15,424 nucleotides of DNA, from positions 1-15,424 of the forward strand of contig JAGQKQ010000019.1 of NCBI GenBank assembly GCA_020430005.1, read 5' to 3'. Numbering within the stretch: the first letter of the stretch is position 1; every line of letters begins with the position of its first letter. The DNA comes from Candidatus Omnitrophota bacterium (GTDB lineage: Bacteria; Omnitrophota; Gorgyraeia; Zapsychrales; Zapsychraceae). A program made the translations under genes and the position numbers. The notes under the pieces are model-generated. The model searched no databases and was not told the DNA's origin. It saw only the letters and a program-made list of their open reading frames with translations. Below, in pieces: positions 7,057 to 15,024 of the stretch.

Positions 7057-8865
7057 TTAGGTTCTTAAGAATTGTTTATCGAGGAAGGTTTCATTTAATT
7101 CCAGGACGATGGGCCGTCCGTGCGGACATGTAAACGGATCAAGGCACTGCAATAGTTGTTCCCGTTGAAATTCTGCCTGTTCTTTACCAAGGCGTTGACC
7201 GGCGCGAATGGAAGCCTTGCAAGCGCGTTGGGCAATGGTATCGTGATCGCATTTTTCAATCTTATCCCCGCCAAGAAGATTTCTTACCGATTGTTCAATA
7301 TCATTAATCAATTGTGGATGGGAATGCACGGCGATAGTTTGGTCATCCCATTGATTGCTGGAAAAACCGATTTCGTCGAGTTTGTTTTTCGCATCCTCCC
7401 AAACAACCATTTCCTGTGGTGTCAGTTTGATCGACACCGGCGCTAACAGATTCTGCACTTCAATAGCGCTATTATTCATTTGCTGAATAAATAATTCATA
7501 ATTAATCCGTTCCTGCGCGGCATGCTGATCGACAATTAATAAGGATTTTCCGGATTCAAATAGCAGAAATTTTTGCATGAATTGTCCGATGTATGACGCG
7601 TTTTCTAATTTCGTTTGAAGACTGCTGTCCTTGTTGGTTTTGAACAGGTCTTCATCTGGAATAAAAAATTCATTCACCGAGGATTGTTCGGCTTTGGGAT
7701 AGGCGTAATCATCTTTTCTATTGGTAAAGAAGTCTGATTCATAATTGGATGCCGGAGCGGAATGATCAAATGATTCCGCGCGGGAATGTGATTGTCTTAA
7801 TGACTGATCCATAGAAGATGGTTTTGTATAGTTATCGGAACGTGCTTTATCCTGAATGTGCCGTATTGAACCGCCGGACATCAAAGTGGCTTCCGCCATT
7901 CTGCGAATGAGAGAACAGAGACCGTTTTCATCTTTAATTTTCACTTCGCGTTTTGTGGGATGAATATTTACATCAATATCTTCCGGTGGCAGTGTAATGT
8001 AAGCGCAGAAAAATCCGAATTCCTCCGGTGCCATGATGAGACGATAAATTTGATTTAAATGATAGAAGATATTCTTGCTTTGCACGGGACGTCCGTTAAT
8101 AAAGAGGAACTGCATATCCCGGCGGGTCCGCTTAATGTTAATGTCGCCCAAGACAAGATGGATGGTGCATTTGCGGCTTGGAAAATCCTGCTGCGCTTCC
8201 AGCATATGTTTTTTATCAAGATTGAGTGTATCACTAATACGGTCGGCAATGTTGTTAGTTGGCGCCAGATCAATGGATGTTTTATCCTGATGTGTTAATT
8301 TAAACCGGCATTCTTTATGTAATAGTGTGTAGGGAATAAAGGTGTTTAAAATCTGATGCATTTCGGACGCATTTGTTTTCAGGAATTTCTTTCGGGCCGG
8401 TGTGTTGAAAAATAATTCCTGAATGGTGATCTCGGTTCCGTTAGTTCCCAACGCGCAAGGTTTGAGATTTAATTGTTCTCCGCCGCGCATATGAATTTCC
8501 CAGCCGGAATCCTGATCATCGGTTTTGCTTTTTAATTGAATGTGCGCAATCGCCGCAACGCTGTATAGCGCTTCTCCACGGAATCCTAAAGAATGAATAT
8601 CAAACAGGTCGTCACTGGTTTTAATCTTGCTGGTAGCGTGACGTAAAAATACTTTTTCTAAATCGTCTTTGGCAATGCCGTGACCGTTGTCTTTGATTTG
8701 CAGTAATGTTTTACCGGCATCTTTTAAAGTGACTTCAATGGACGTGGCGCCGGCATCCAGGGCGTTTTCAACAGTTTCTTTTAATACGGAAGCCGGACGG
8801 TCAATCACTTCACCGGCGGCGATCTTACTAATAACATCAGGAGGGAGTACATTTACTTTTGTCAT
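7057..8865 (-). CDS. mutL: DNA mismatch repair protein MutL (endonuclease type)
   Basis: The product has 602 residues, a normal MutL length. The N-terminal GHKL ATPase shows ENALDAG (33-39, with the Mg-binding Asn region), DNGHGI (59-64) and GFRGEAL (94-100), followed by the transducer domain with INGRPV (256-261) and the conserved HPTKREV. Residues 335-420 form a polar linker. The C-terminal domain keeps the full endonuclease set: DQHA with two spaced Glu residues (446-457), QRACK (546-550) and CPHGRP (580-585). QNLLAP (471-476) sits where the beta-clamp contact of nicking MutL proteins lies. MutL couples MutS mismatch recognition to strand nicking; this form nicks DNA itself and needs no MutH. 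It lies downstream of mutS in the same direction with a 91-base gap. The likely SD, AGGAG at 8877-8881, is 11 bases from the ATG and lies in a possible hairpin. Confidence 0.97.
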   Translation of the reverse strand: MTKVNVLPPDVISKIAAGEVIDRPASVLKETVENALDAGATSIEVTLKDAGKTLLQIKDNGHGIAKDDLEKVFLRHATSKIKTSDDLFDIHSLGFRGEALYSVAAIAHIQLKSKTDDQDSGWEIHMRGGEQLNLKPCALGTNGTEITIQELFFNTPARKKFLKTNASEMHQILNTFIPYTLLHKECRFKLTHQDKTSIDLAPTNNIADRISDTLNLDKKHMLEAQQDFPSRKCTIHLVLGDINIKRTRRDMQFLFINGRPVQSKNIFYHLNQIYRLIMAPEEFGFFCAYITLPPEDIDVNIHPTKREVKIKDENGLCSLIRRMAEATLMSGGSIRHIQDKARSDNYTKPSSMDQSLRQSHSRAESFDHSAPASNYESDFFTNRKDDYAYPKAEQSSVNEFFIPDEDLFKTNKDSSLQTKLENASYIGQFMQKFLLFESGKSLLIVDQHAAQERINYELFIQQMNNSAIEVQNLLAPVSIKLTPQEMVVWEDAKNKLDEIGFSSNQWDDQTIAVHSHPQLINDIEQSVRNLLGGDKIEKCDHDTIAQRACKASIRAGQRLGKEQAEFQREQLLQCLDPFTCPHGRPIVLELNETFLDKQFLRT

Positions 8866-8875
8866 TTTTATAGGT

Positions 8876-8936
8876 GCTCCTGTACCCCGGACACCCTGCG
8901 ACCCGGAAGATTTTTATTTTTCCGGGTTACAGGAGC
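8876..8936 (-). promoter_or_regulatory. overlapping inverted repeats between mutS and mutL that can cover the mutL ribosome binding site
   Basis: On the plus strand, 8876-8890 (GCTCCTGTACCCCGG) pairs with 8922-8936 at 14 of 15 positions. A second segment, 8895-8908 (CCTGCGACCCGGAA), pairs with 8920-8933 at 12 of 14. Both use the same partner arm, so the hairpins exclude each other. In the mutS-mutL transcript the outer hairpin takes in the AGGAG that serves mutL, while the inner one leaves it free. This could set the MutL level relative to MutS. It could instead be remains of a dispersed repeat; there is no experimental support here. Confidence 0.5.
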
Positions 8937-8950
8937 TCTGGGGCTCTGGG
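8935..8950. repeat. tandem 8-bp direct repeat in the mutS-mutL gap
   Basis: GCTCTGGG occurs twice back to back (8935-8942 and 8943-8950), just beyond the mutS stop codon. The first copy overlaps the end of the inverted-repeat arm. This is a small duplication with no evident function. Confidence 0.6.
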
Positions 8951-8955
8951 TTTCG

Positions 8956-11511
8956 TTAATCGAGCAATTCTTTCATTTTTTGTAACCTTTTCAAAGCATC
9001 CATCGGCGTTAAATTATTAATATCGATGTTTTGAAGATCATCTTTTATTTTCTCAAGCGCTTTATTGGATTGCTGTGCGAATAAAGTGATTTGCTCTTCA
9101 GATTTTTTATCGCCGGTTAAATTTTCTTTTAAATCATTTTTTAATTCTAGTTGTGTCAGGATATTTTTTGCCCGTGTAATAACATCTTTGGGGATTCCGG
9201 CAAGCTTGGCAACGTAGATACCGTAGCTGTCATCGGAGCTGCCTTCCACAATTTTGTGGAGGAAAATAATTTCGTCTTTCCATTCTTTCACCGCGACATT
9301 GTAATTCTTAATGCCGGTATGTTTATCTGCTAACGCCGTGAGTTCATGAAAATGCGTGGCGAAAAGTGTACGCGCTTTAGTAGAGTGAATATGTTCGGCC
9401 AAAGCCCAGGCCAGACTGAGTCCGTCAAACGTGCTGGTGCCACGTCCGATTTCATCCAGAATGACCAAGCTGCGTTCGGTTAAGTTATTTAAAATATCAG
9501 CGGTTTCATTCATCTCCACCATAAAAGTACTTTGGCCTTTGGCGATATCATCATGCGCACCGATGCGGGTAAAAATTTTATCAACAATACCGATGCCGGC
9601 CGACTCCGCCGGAATATAACTGCCGACCTGCGCCATAATGACCAGAATGGCGGATTGACGGATATAAGTCGATTTTCCCGCCATGTTCGGCCCTGTTAAA
9701 ATCACACAGTGATGATTGTCGCAGTCCAATACGGTATCGTTGGCGACAAAATCATCGGTGACCATATGTTCAACAACAGGGTGACGACCGTTTTTAATAT
9801 CAATACGGGTATCTTCGGTTATTGTAGGAATCACATAGCCGGGAGAAGTCGTCAGTATAGATAAGGAGTAAATGACATCCAAAGTTGCGATGTTTTGACA
9901 GAATTGATGAAGGTCCAATGAATTGTTAAGGATGTCTTGTTGTAGTTCGCGAACAATATCCTGTTCGATACGGATAATTTTATCCTGCGCGCTTAGAATT
10001 TTTTCTTCATACTCTTTTAATTCCGGTGTGATATATCGTTCCGCATTCACCAATGTCTGCTTGCGGATATAATGCGACGGAACATTCTTAGAATGCGCTC
10101 GGGTCACTTCAATGTAGTAACCGAACACTTTATTGAAACCGATTTTTAAGGAATTGATGCCGGTAGCTTTAATTTCTCTTTGTTGCAATTCTTTTAACCA
10201 GGCATGACCATTATTTTGAATGTCGCGCAGTTGGTCCAGTTCGGCATTATATCCGTCTTTGATAATTTTTCCTTCGGGTTTGGATAGTGGGACATCTTCA
10301 CTAACTGTTTCCAATAATTTTTTTCGCAGTTCCGGAATGTCTTCCAACGTAAATAATGGATTTTGTTTTTGTAGAGGTTCTGTAATCGTCAACAGTGATG
10401 GTAAAAGCGCAAGCGTATTGCGGATCGCCAGCAAGTCTTTTGCATGGGTATAGCCGCAGCTTAATCGGGAAATGTTTTTCTCAATATCAGGAATTTTATT
10501 TAGAAGTTCCTTTAATTCGTCACGTGTTGCAGAATTGTCTTTTAATAAGGAAACGGCCTGTTGTCGTTCACGGATTAACGACGGATCTTTTAACGGATGA
10601 TAAAACCAGTAGTAGAGTTTTCGTTTCCCTAAAGGTGTTAGTGTTTTATCCAGAGTGCGGATTAAGGTATTCATTTCTAGGCCGCGATGCGCCGCCGGTG
10701 AAATAAAGACATAATCATCATCAGCATAAACGGAAATCTTATCGATGTGTTTCAACGGTTGTTTGTTCATCTGTTTTAAATATTCTAACAACGCGCCGGT
10801 AGAGGAAATCGCCGCGGGTTTATCTTCAATACCGAAGCCGTGCAAATTGGCCACGCCAAAATGTTCGCACAACGCTTTTTTTCCAATGTCGAGATTAAAA
10901 CACCAATCTTCATAAGGGCTGAGGACAATGTTATTAGCTTTTAAAACCGGATGTTGAAAGATTGCTTTGATATCATCTTCATGCGCTTGCGGAAAAATAC
11001 ATTCGTAGACCGGCAAGCGGGAAATCAATTCCACCAAGCGGTTTTTCTTTAATGGATATTCGTTGGTCAGAATCGTTCCAATAGCCGGATCAGTAAATGA
11101 AACGCCAACACCTTTGGCGTTGGGAGATAAACAAACCACGTAGCGTGAATCGGTACTGTTTTCATCCAGATAAGTTCCTGAGGTAATGATGCGGGTGACA
11201 TCTCTTTTAACAATCCCTTTGGCGGTCGCCGGATCTTCCACCTGATCGCAGATCGCGATTTTATGGCCGGCCTTCACCAGCCGCGCGATATAACCTTCGG
11301 CCGAATGATGGGGAAAGCCGCACATCGGTATGCGCTGGGCCGCGTTTTTTCCGCGGGACGTCAGTACCAAATCCAGAGTACGGGAAACCTCCTTGGCGTC
11401 ATCATAAAACATCTCGTAAAAGTCGCCCAGGCGGAATAATAAAATGCAGTTTTTGTGTTTATTTTTGATGGTGTGGTACTGCTTGAGCATGGGGGTGGCG
11501 GTGTTTTCCAT
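8956..11511 (-). CDS. mutS: DNA mismatch repair ATPase MutS
   Basis: The product has 851 residues, typical of MutS1. The N-terminal mismatch-binding domain has FRLGDFYEMF with the Phe-x-Glu pair F31 and E33, which stacks on the mispaired base. Connector, lever and clamp regions follow, including the conserved FGYYIEVT (463-470). The C-terminal ABC-type ATPase has Walker A GPNMAGKST (607-615), STFMVEM (661-667), Walker B with LDEIGRGTSTFDG (685-697) and the switch histidine in ATHFHE (718-723). QITLF (807-811) is a clear beta-clamp binding motif, followed by the C-terminal tetramerisation segment. It recognises mismatches and recruits MutL, encoded next downstream. The ATG at 11511 lacks a strong SD; an in-frame ATG seven codons later (MLKQY) is an alternative, because many MutS proteins begin close to this point. 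The upstream gap is shared with a divergent gene. Confidence 0.97.
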   Translation of the reverse strand: MENTATPMLKQYHTIKNKHKNCILLFRLGDFYEMFYDDAKEVSRTLDLVLTSRGKNAAQRIPMCGFPHHSAEGYIARLVKAGHKIAICDQVEDPATAKGIVKRDVTRIITSGTYLDENSTDSRYVVCLSPNAKGVGVSFTDPAIGTILTNEYPLKKNRLVELISRLPVYECIFPQAHEDDIKAIFQHPVLKANNIVLSPYEDWCFNLDIGKKALCEHFGVANLHGFGIEDKPAAISSTGALLEYLKQMNKQPLKHIDKISVYADDDYVFISPAAHRGLEMNTLIRTLDKTLTPLGKRKLYYWFYHPLKDPSLIRERQQAVSLLKDNSATRDELKELLNKIPDIEKNISRLSCGYTHAKDLLAIRNTLALLPSLLTITEPLQKQNPLFTLEDIPELRKKLLETVSEDVPLSKPEGKIIKDGYNAELDQLRDIQNNGHAWLKELQQREIKATGINSLKIGFNKVFGYYIEVTRAHSKNVPSHYIRKQTLVNAERYITPELKEYEEKILSAQDKIIRIEQDIVRELQQDILNNSLDLHQFCQNIATLDVIYSLSILTTSPGYVIPTITEDTRIDIKNGRHPVVEHMVTDDFVANDTVLDCDNHHCVILTGPNMAGKSTYIRQSAILVIMAQVGSYIPAESAGIGIVDKIFTRIGAHDDIAKGQSTFMVEMNETADILNNLTERSLVILDEIGRGTSTFDGLSLAWALAEHIHSTKARTLFATHFHELTALADKHTGIKNYNVAVKEWKDEIIFLHKIVEGSSDDSYGIYVAKLAGIPKDVITRAKNILTQLELKNDLKENLTGDKKSEEQITLFAQQSNKALEKIKDDLQNIDINNLTPMDALKRLQKMKELLD

Positions 11512-11581
11512 AGAAATTGTTATATCATAAAAAAGTCGGTTTTTTTAAAAAATTTTACCAGCGATGTAAAAGGCTGATATT

Positions 11582-11601
11582 AAATAGTATAAGTACTATT
11601 T
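11582..11601. repeat. 8-bp perfect inverted repeat between mutS and the divergent cluster
   Basis: AAATAGTA (11582-11589) and TACTATTT (11594-11601) are exact reverse complements around TAAG. The repeat lies about 70 bases upstream of the mutS start and about 35 bases upstream of the promoter of the divergent gene, a suitable place for an operator. No regulator is known. The rest of the 213-base gap (11512-11724) is AT-rich, has no gene, and shows no convincing mutS promoter. Confidence 0.35.
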
Positions 11602-11635
11602 TATTATCCCGTTTTTGGGCATTTTGGCGGGTGCC

Positions 11636-11665
11636 TTGCGGTTCACATTTTCAGCATGTTATACT
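11636..11665 (+). promoter_or_regulatory. possible sigma70-type promoter for the TPR/pilin/glycosyltransferase cluster
   Basis: TTGCGG (11636-11641) and TATACT (11660-11665) are separated by 18 bases. The -10 box is a good match, and the -35 box matches at its first three positions. Transcription would start near 11672, about 53 bases before the ATG at 11725. Confidence 0.45.
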
Positions 11666-11724
11666 TGCAGAGTAGGTTAGGACAAAATAGAATTTAAACC
11701 ATAGACTTGGTAAGGAGAATAACC

Positions 11725-12702
11725 ATGGTAAAACGCAATTATTTATATTTTATGTTTCTACTGCTTACCTTCTTAGTTTTTTCAACAGTGCGCACGGCAC
11801 AAGCAGAAATGGGCAACACAGGTGCCGATTTTCTTGTCAAAGTTGGTATCGAACATTATAACAAAGGGGAGGTTGAACAAGCCATTCATGAATTTTCCAA
11901 GGCCCTGATGCTCAATCCGGATCACCCGGTGGCCTTGGAGTACCTGGACCGTTTTGGTATTCGCGGAGGGATTTACCGCGGCAGTGCCACACAAAATTCC
12001 CAAATGGCCGACCTAGCCCGCTATGTTCAAAAGTATCGCAATCAATTGGATTATCTGGAATATCAGAACATGCAAATGGAGCATCGCATGAACGGACTGA
12101 AAACAGATAATGATACTTTGGTGAAACAACGTCAGGCCAATGATCTGGTTATGGAGAGAATGCAAAACAAACTGGATTATTTTGAAGCGAAATTGAATAG
12201 AGAACGGTCCAGAAGATCAGATATGATCGCACAGGTGCAGGATATGTACAAAGGTAATGGAAACCTGTTGCGTAAACAGCATGATCTGGAAGAAGAACGT
12301 CACCGCCGTCTGGTTGAGCTGGACTTTAACCGTAAACGTCTTTTAGACCGGTCCTTACAGCAGGAAAAAGAACTGCTTAAGATGGCTACGACAAATAATG
12401 TTTTAAGAGAAGAAAATTTCAAACTTAAAAATGACCGTGATATAATGCTTAATAAGGTCGAAGATTATCTTTATGTTCAACGTAATGAACTAGATAAACT
12501 CCGTGATGAGGCCCTTTCCAAAGAGATGGAGCTGGCCAAGGCGAAAAAGCAATTGATGGGTAAGCTTGGAAACGATGCCGGTGGCTCCTCAGACTGGGAA
12601 GAAGTTGAGGCGTTGCGTAAAAGGATTCGGACAACGGAAGAAGCCTTGCAAGATGCTTATTCGCAAATTGAAAAACTTTTAGAAGAGCACGAAGGCATTT
12701 AG
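11725..12702 (+). CDS. secreted TPR and coiled-coil protein
   Basis: The ATG at 11725 is chosen because TAAGGAG (11711-11717) lies 7 bases before it; an in-frame TTG at 11707 sits upstream of that SD and is unlikely. The product has 325 residues. Residues 1-27 are a Sec signal peptide with basic start, hydrophobic core and AQA cleavage site. One TPR unit follows (about 33-66, ending ALMLNPDHPVALEYL). Residues about 95-275 and 290-322 are charged, heptad-like and rich in Glu, Lys, Leu, Arg and Gln, as in a long coiled coil. It is therefore probably a periplasmic or envelope rod or scaffold. The pilin-like gene begins 30 bases after its stop, so the two probably form one transcript. I do not recognise a named family. 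A structural or assembly role is inference from context. Confidence 0.75.
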   Translation: MVKRNYLYFMFLLLTFLVFSTVRTAQAEMGNTGADFLVKVGIEHYNKGEVEQAIHEFSKALMLNPDHPVALEYLDRFGIRGGIYRGSATQNSQMADLARYVQKYRNQLDYLEYQNMQMEHRMNGLKTDNDTLVKQRQANDLVMERMQNKLDYFEAKLNRERSRRSDMIAQVQDMYKGNGNLLRKQHDLEEERHRRLVELDFNRKRLLDRSLQQEKELLKMATTNNVLREENFKLKNDRDIMLNKVEDYLYVQRNELDKLRDEALSKEMELAKAKKQLMGKLGNDAGGSSDWEEVEALRKRIRTTEEALQDAYSQIEKLLEEHEGI

Positions 12703-12732
12703 TATTAAAGCTCTTTATTAAGGAGTTTGTTT

Positions 12733-13167
12733 ATGAAGAAAATCAAGTTGGATTGCGCTCTTGCGTATACATTAACCGAAATTATGGTGGTGGTTATTAT
12801 TTTGGGTGTCATCGCCAGTATTGCCTTGCCGCGTTTCGGCCGGTCAATGGATAATATCAGAAACGAAGAAGCGCAAAACGTTTTAACGATTATTTATCAG
12901 GCTCAGAAGAGTTACTTTCATGATTTTGGTACGTATGCCACAACGTTAGCTCAACTTGATGTGGAGTTTGGGACGATCAAAAACTTTACCGGCTTGACTG
13001 TCAATAATCAAACAACATCTCCGTCCTGCGGTGGATCAACATTGCCGTTTTATGCCAAACTGGATTCGGCTGACGGTTCTTATTCGCTTTATGCAACCGA
13101 TGAAGGGGTTATTTGTGCTCCTTGTACAGGAACGGCGTGCATAAAACTAGGATTTCCCACTTACTAA
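12733..13167 (+). CDS. type IV pilin-like (pseudopilin) protein
   Basis: AAGGAG (12720-12725) is 7 bases before the ATG at 12733, so that start is preferred over the in-frame TTG at 12727. The product has 144 residues. A short basic leader ends at Ala11, followed by YTLTE and a long hydrophobic helix ending IASIALPRFG (27-36). This is the class III prepilin signal with Glu16 at the +5 position, but the residue before the cleavage site is Ala, where Gly is usual. The globular part (about 37-144) is Thr/Ser-rich and ends with several cysteines: C99, C128, C131 and C136, including a CxxC pair. It would be processed by a prepilin peptidase and built into a type IV pilus or type II secretion-like pseudopilus. 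It sits between a coiled-coil protein and a membrane glycosyltransferase. Which pilus subclass it belongs to is not clear. Confidence 0.8.
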   Translation: MKKIKLDCALAYTLTEIMVVVIILGVIASIALPRFGRSMDNIRNEEAQNVLTIIYQAQKSYFHDFGTYATTLAQLDVEFGTIKNFTGLTVNNQTTSPSCGGSTLPFYAKLDSADGSYSLYATDEGVICAPCTGTACIKLGFPTY

Positions 13168-13200
13168 AACTTTCTTTTGGTTTTAGTATTTTCTTCTCTT
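13162..13200 (+). terminator. possible weak intrinsic terminator after the pilin-like gene
   Basis: TACTAAAAC (13162-13170) and GTTTTAGTA (13180-13188) form a perfect 9-bp stem around a 9-base loop, followed by a T-rich stretch (TTTTCTTCTCTT). The stem overlaps the stop codon of the pilin-like gene. It is AT-rich, so it may only weaken transcription into the next gene. Confidence 0.45.
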
Positions 13201-13226
13201 GCGATCAGTATTAAAATGTAACATGT

Positions 13227-14861
13227 ATGAATATACCATCAATACTCAAACGAATTTTCTTTCCTTACATTCTTATATTCCTTGCGGGTATTCTTCTTTA
13301 CTTTAAAACATTATCATTCGATCTCACCTATCTGGATGATCATATTTGGGTTAATGACTATCATTGGTTTCTGAAAGATTTTAAAAACTTACCTTTATTT
13401 TTTCTTCAGCCCGATTTTATTTCCGGTGTATTTTACCGGCCGTTTTTGAACATTTCTTTTATGATAAATTCAGCTATCGGTGGAACATCACCGTTTGTTT
13501 ATCACCTCACAAACATTCTTATTCATATATTAAACGGATGTCTTTTATTTAATTTTTTAAAACAGTTGAGGTATAACGCAAAAGCCGCCGGTATTTTCTG
13601 TGTGCTATTTGTCGTTCATCCTGTTTTGGTTTCTTCCGTCGCGTGGATTCCCGGGCGAACGGATTCTTTACTTGCGTTTTTTGTTTTACTTTCCCTAATT
13701 TGTTTAAACAAATATGTGGAGAAGGAGAGAACTCTCTTTTTATTTATGCATGGTCTTTTTTTGTTGGGCGCGTTATTGGTTAAGGAAACGGCAGTCGCGA
13801 CACCGTTGGTTGCCGGATACGGATTACTTTTGTACGCAACAAAAAGACGATGGAAGATTCTTGTTCCGGTTTGGGTCGGCATAATCGGTTTATGGTTGCT
13901 AGTCCGTCAGTATGTTTTACGCGACGCGCAGATGGCGGATTTCGAAACGATTATCCAATCGTTGTGGACGAATGCGCCTTCCTTGATTTCTTATTTTGGA
14001 AAAGTATTTTTACCGCTGAACTTGTCGGTTCTTCCGGTTTTGGAAGACCTGCCCTTGATTTACGGGTTGGTAAGTTTGGGCGTTCTTCTGATTTGCATTT
14101 TTGCTTTTGGAGTAAGGCAATGGTCCCGGCTGATTTTCGGGCTAGTGTGGTTTTTACTTTTTCTCATTCCGGCCTTAGTGATTAGTTTTCTAAAACATGA
14201 ATATCGTTTGTATCTACCCATGATCGGTTGTTTTTTTATGTTGTATGAAATGAAGGTATGGTATAAAGCGGCGCAGAGGCCCTTTTACTGGATTCCCGGG
14301 GTTACTGCGATTTTGACTGCTTTTTTCATTCTGTCGCTTCAGCATATGGATCACTTTCGGGAGCGAATGGCATTCTGGCAGAACGCGGTGGTCAGTTCTC
14401 CGCATTCTCCGCTGGCCCATCGTAATTTGGGGGCCATGTATTATCTGGAAAAGGATCTTGATAAGGCTGAAGAAGAGTATCACAAGGCTTTGGAATTAAG
14501 TCCCTTAGAGCCAATGGTGCATAATAACCTGGGGTTGATTTACGCGGACCGGCAACAGCCTCAGCTTGCTCTACAGGAGTATCTGGCCGAGATCGCTGTG
14601 AATCCGGATTATGATAATGTCTATTTTAATCTAGGTAATCTTTATTATAGTCAGGGATATATTGAAGAGGCTGTATCTTCATGGAAAACAACAATTTCCT
14701 TAAATGACCGATATGTACAGGCTTACTGGAATTTGATGCTTCACTATTTAAGCCGGGGAGACCGAACAAATACAGGGGTTTATATTGTGGAATTACAAAA
14801 GAGAGGTGTCGAAATTCCGGCCAATATTCAGCAGGTATGGCAGCGGCTTAATCCGTCCTGA
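13227..14861 (+). CDS. GT-C membrane glycosyltransferase with C-terminal TPRs (TMTC/PMT-like)
   Basis: The product has 544 residues. About ten hydrophobic helices fill residues 9-370. The first extracytoplasmic loop carries LTYLDDHIW (33-41), with the Asp pair typical of GT-C enzymes that use polyprenyl-phosphate sugars. It is followed by YRPFLNISFMIN (70-81), YHLTNILIHILNG (92-104), HPVLVSSVAWIPGRTDSLLAFF (131-152, the first 20 or so being diagnostic) and the late motif EYRLYLPMIG (325-334). This order matches TMTC-type O-mannosyltransferases and their bacterial TPR relatives. Residues 395-515 contain three to four TPRs (LGAMYYLEKDLDKAEEEY, LGLIYADRQQPQLALQEY, LGNLYYSQGYIEEAVSSW), probably outside the cytoplasm for binding the protein acceptor. 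The start ATG has no clear SD. It follows the pilin-like gene by 59 bases across a weak terminator. The acceptor is unknown; a surface or pilin protein is possible. Confidence 0.82.
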   Translation: MNIPSILKRIFFPYILIFLAGILLYFKTLSFDLTYLDDHIWVNDYHWFLKDFKNLPLFFLQPDFISGVFYRPFLNISFMINSAIGGTSPFVYHLTNILIHILNGCLLFNFLKQLRYNAKAAGIFCVLFVVHPVLVSSVAWIPGRTDSLLAFFVLLSLICLNKYVEKERTLFLFMHGLFLLGALLVKETAVATPLVAGYGLLLYATKRRWKILVPVWVGIIGLWLLVRQYVLRDAQMADFETIIQSLWTNAPSLISYFGKVFLPLNLSVLPVLEDLPLIYGLVSLGVLLICIFAFGVRQWSRLIFGLVWFLLFLIPALVISFLKHEYRLYLPMIGCFFMLYEMKVWYKAAQRPFYWIPGVTAILTAFFILSLQHMDHFRERMAFWQNAVVSSPHSPLAHRNLGAMYYLEKDLDKAEEEYHKALELSPLEPMVHNNLGLIYADRQQPQLALQEYLAEIAVNPDYDNVYFNLGNLYYSQGYIEEAVSSWKTTISLNDRYVQAYWNLMLHYLSRGDRTNTGVYIVELQKRGVEIPANIQQVWQRLNPS

Positions 14862-14921
14862 TTTGATAAACATCAGTGAATACACAACTTTCCTTCCTTA
14901 TCTTAACTTCAAAAGAAATTC

Positions 14922-14950
14922 TTGAGGATTTGCTCCAGGCAGGGTAAAAT
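14922..14950 (+). promoter_or_regulatory. sigma70-type promoter for the Gfo/Idh/MocA gene
   Basis: TTGAGG (14922-14927) and TAAAAT (14945-14950) are separated by exactly 17 bases. They lie in the 163-base gap after the glycosyltransferase gene. Transcription would start near 14957, giving a leader of about 68 bases. This indicates that the oxidoreductase gene begins a new transcription unit. Confidence 0.55.
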
Positions 14951-15024
14951 AGCAACGATTTTAAACATTGGTTAATTCCTTATGCGTGGCGGGGGTTTCC
15001 TTGCCAGTACCAGAAAGTGTGCTT

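Noticed and set aside
7156..8298. Plus-strand open frames opposite mutL
   Set aside because: They mirror a fully recognisable MutL on the other strand, have no ribosome binding sites and no protein-like motifs.
9151..10706. Plus-strand open frames opposite mutS
   Set aside because: The minus strand encodes intact MutS across the whole stretch; the opposite frames are short shadows without start signals.
13616..14483. Minus-strand and alternative-frame open frames within the glycosyltransferase gene
   Set aside because: The main frame holds continuous GT-C and TPR motifs; the overlapping frames show none.
14860..14880. Short inverted repeat at the end of the glycosyltransferase gene (CTGAT/ATCAG)
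   Set aside because: The stem has only five base pairs and no T-run, too weak to call a terminator.
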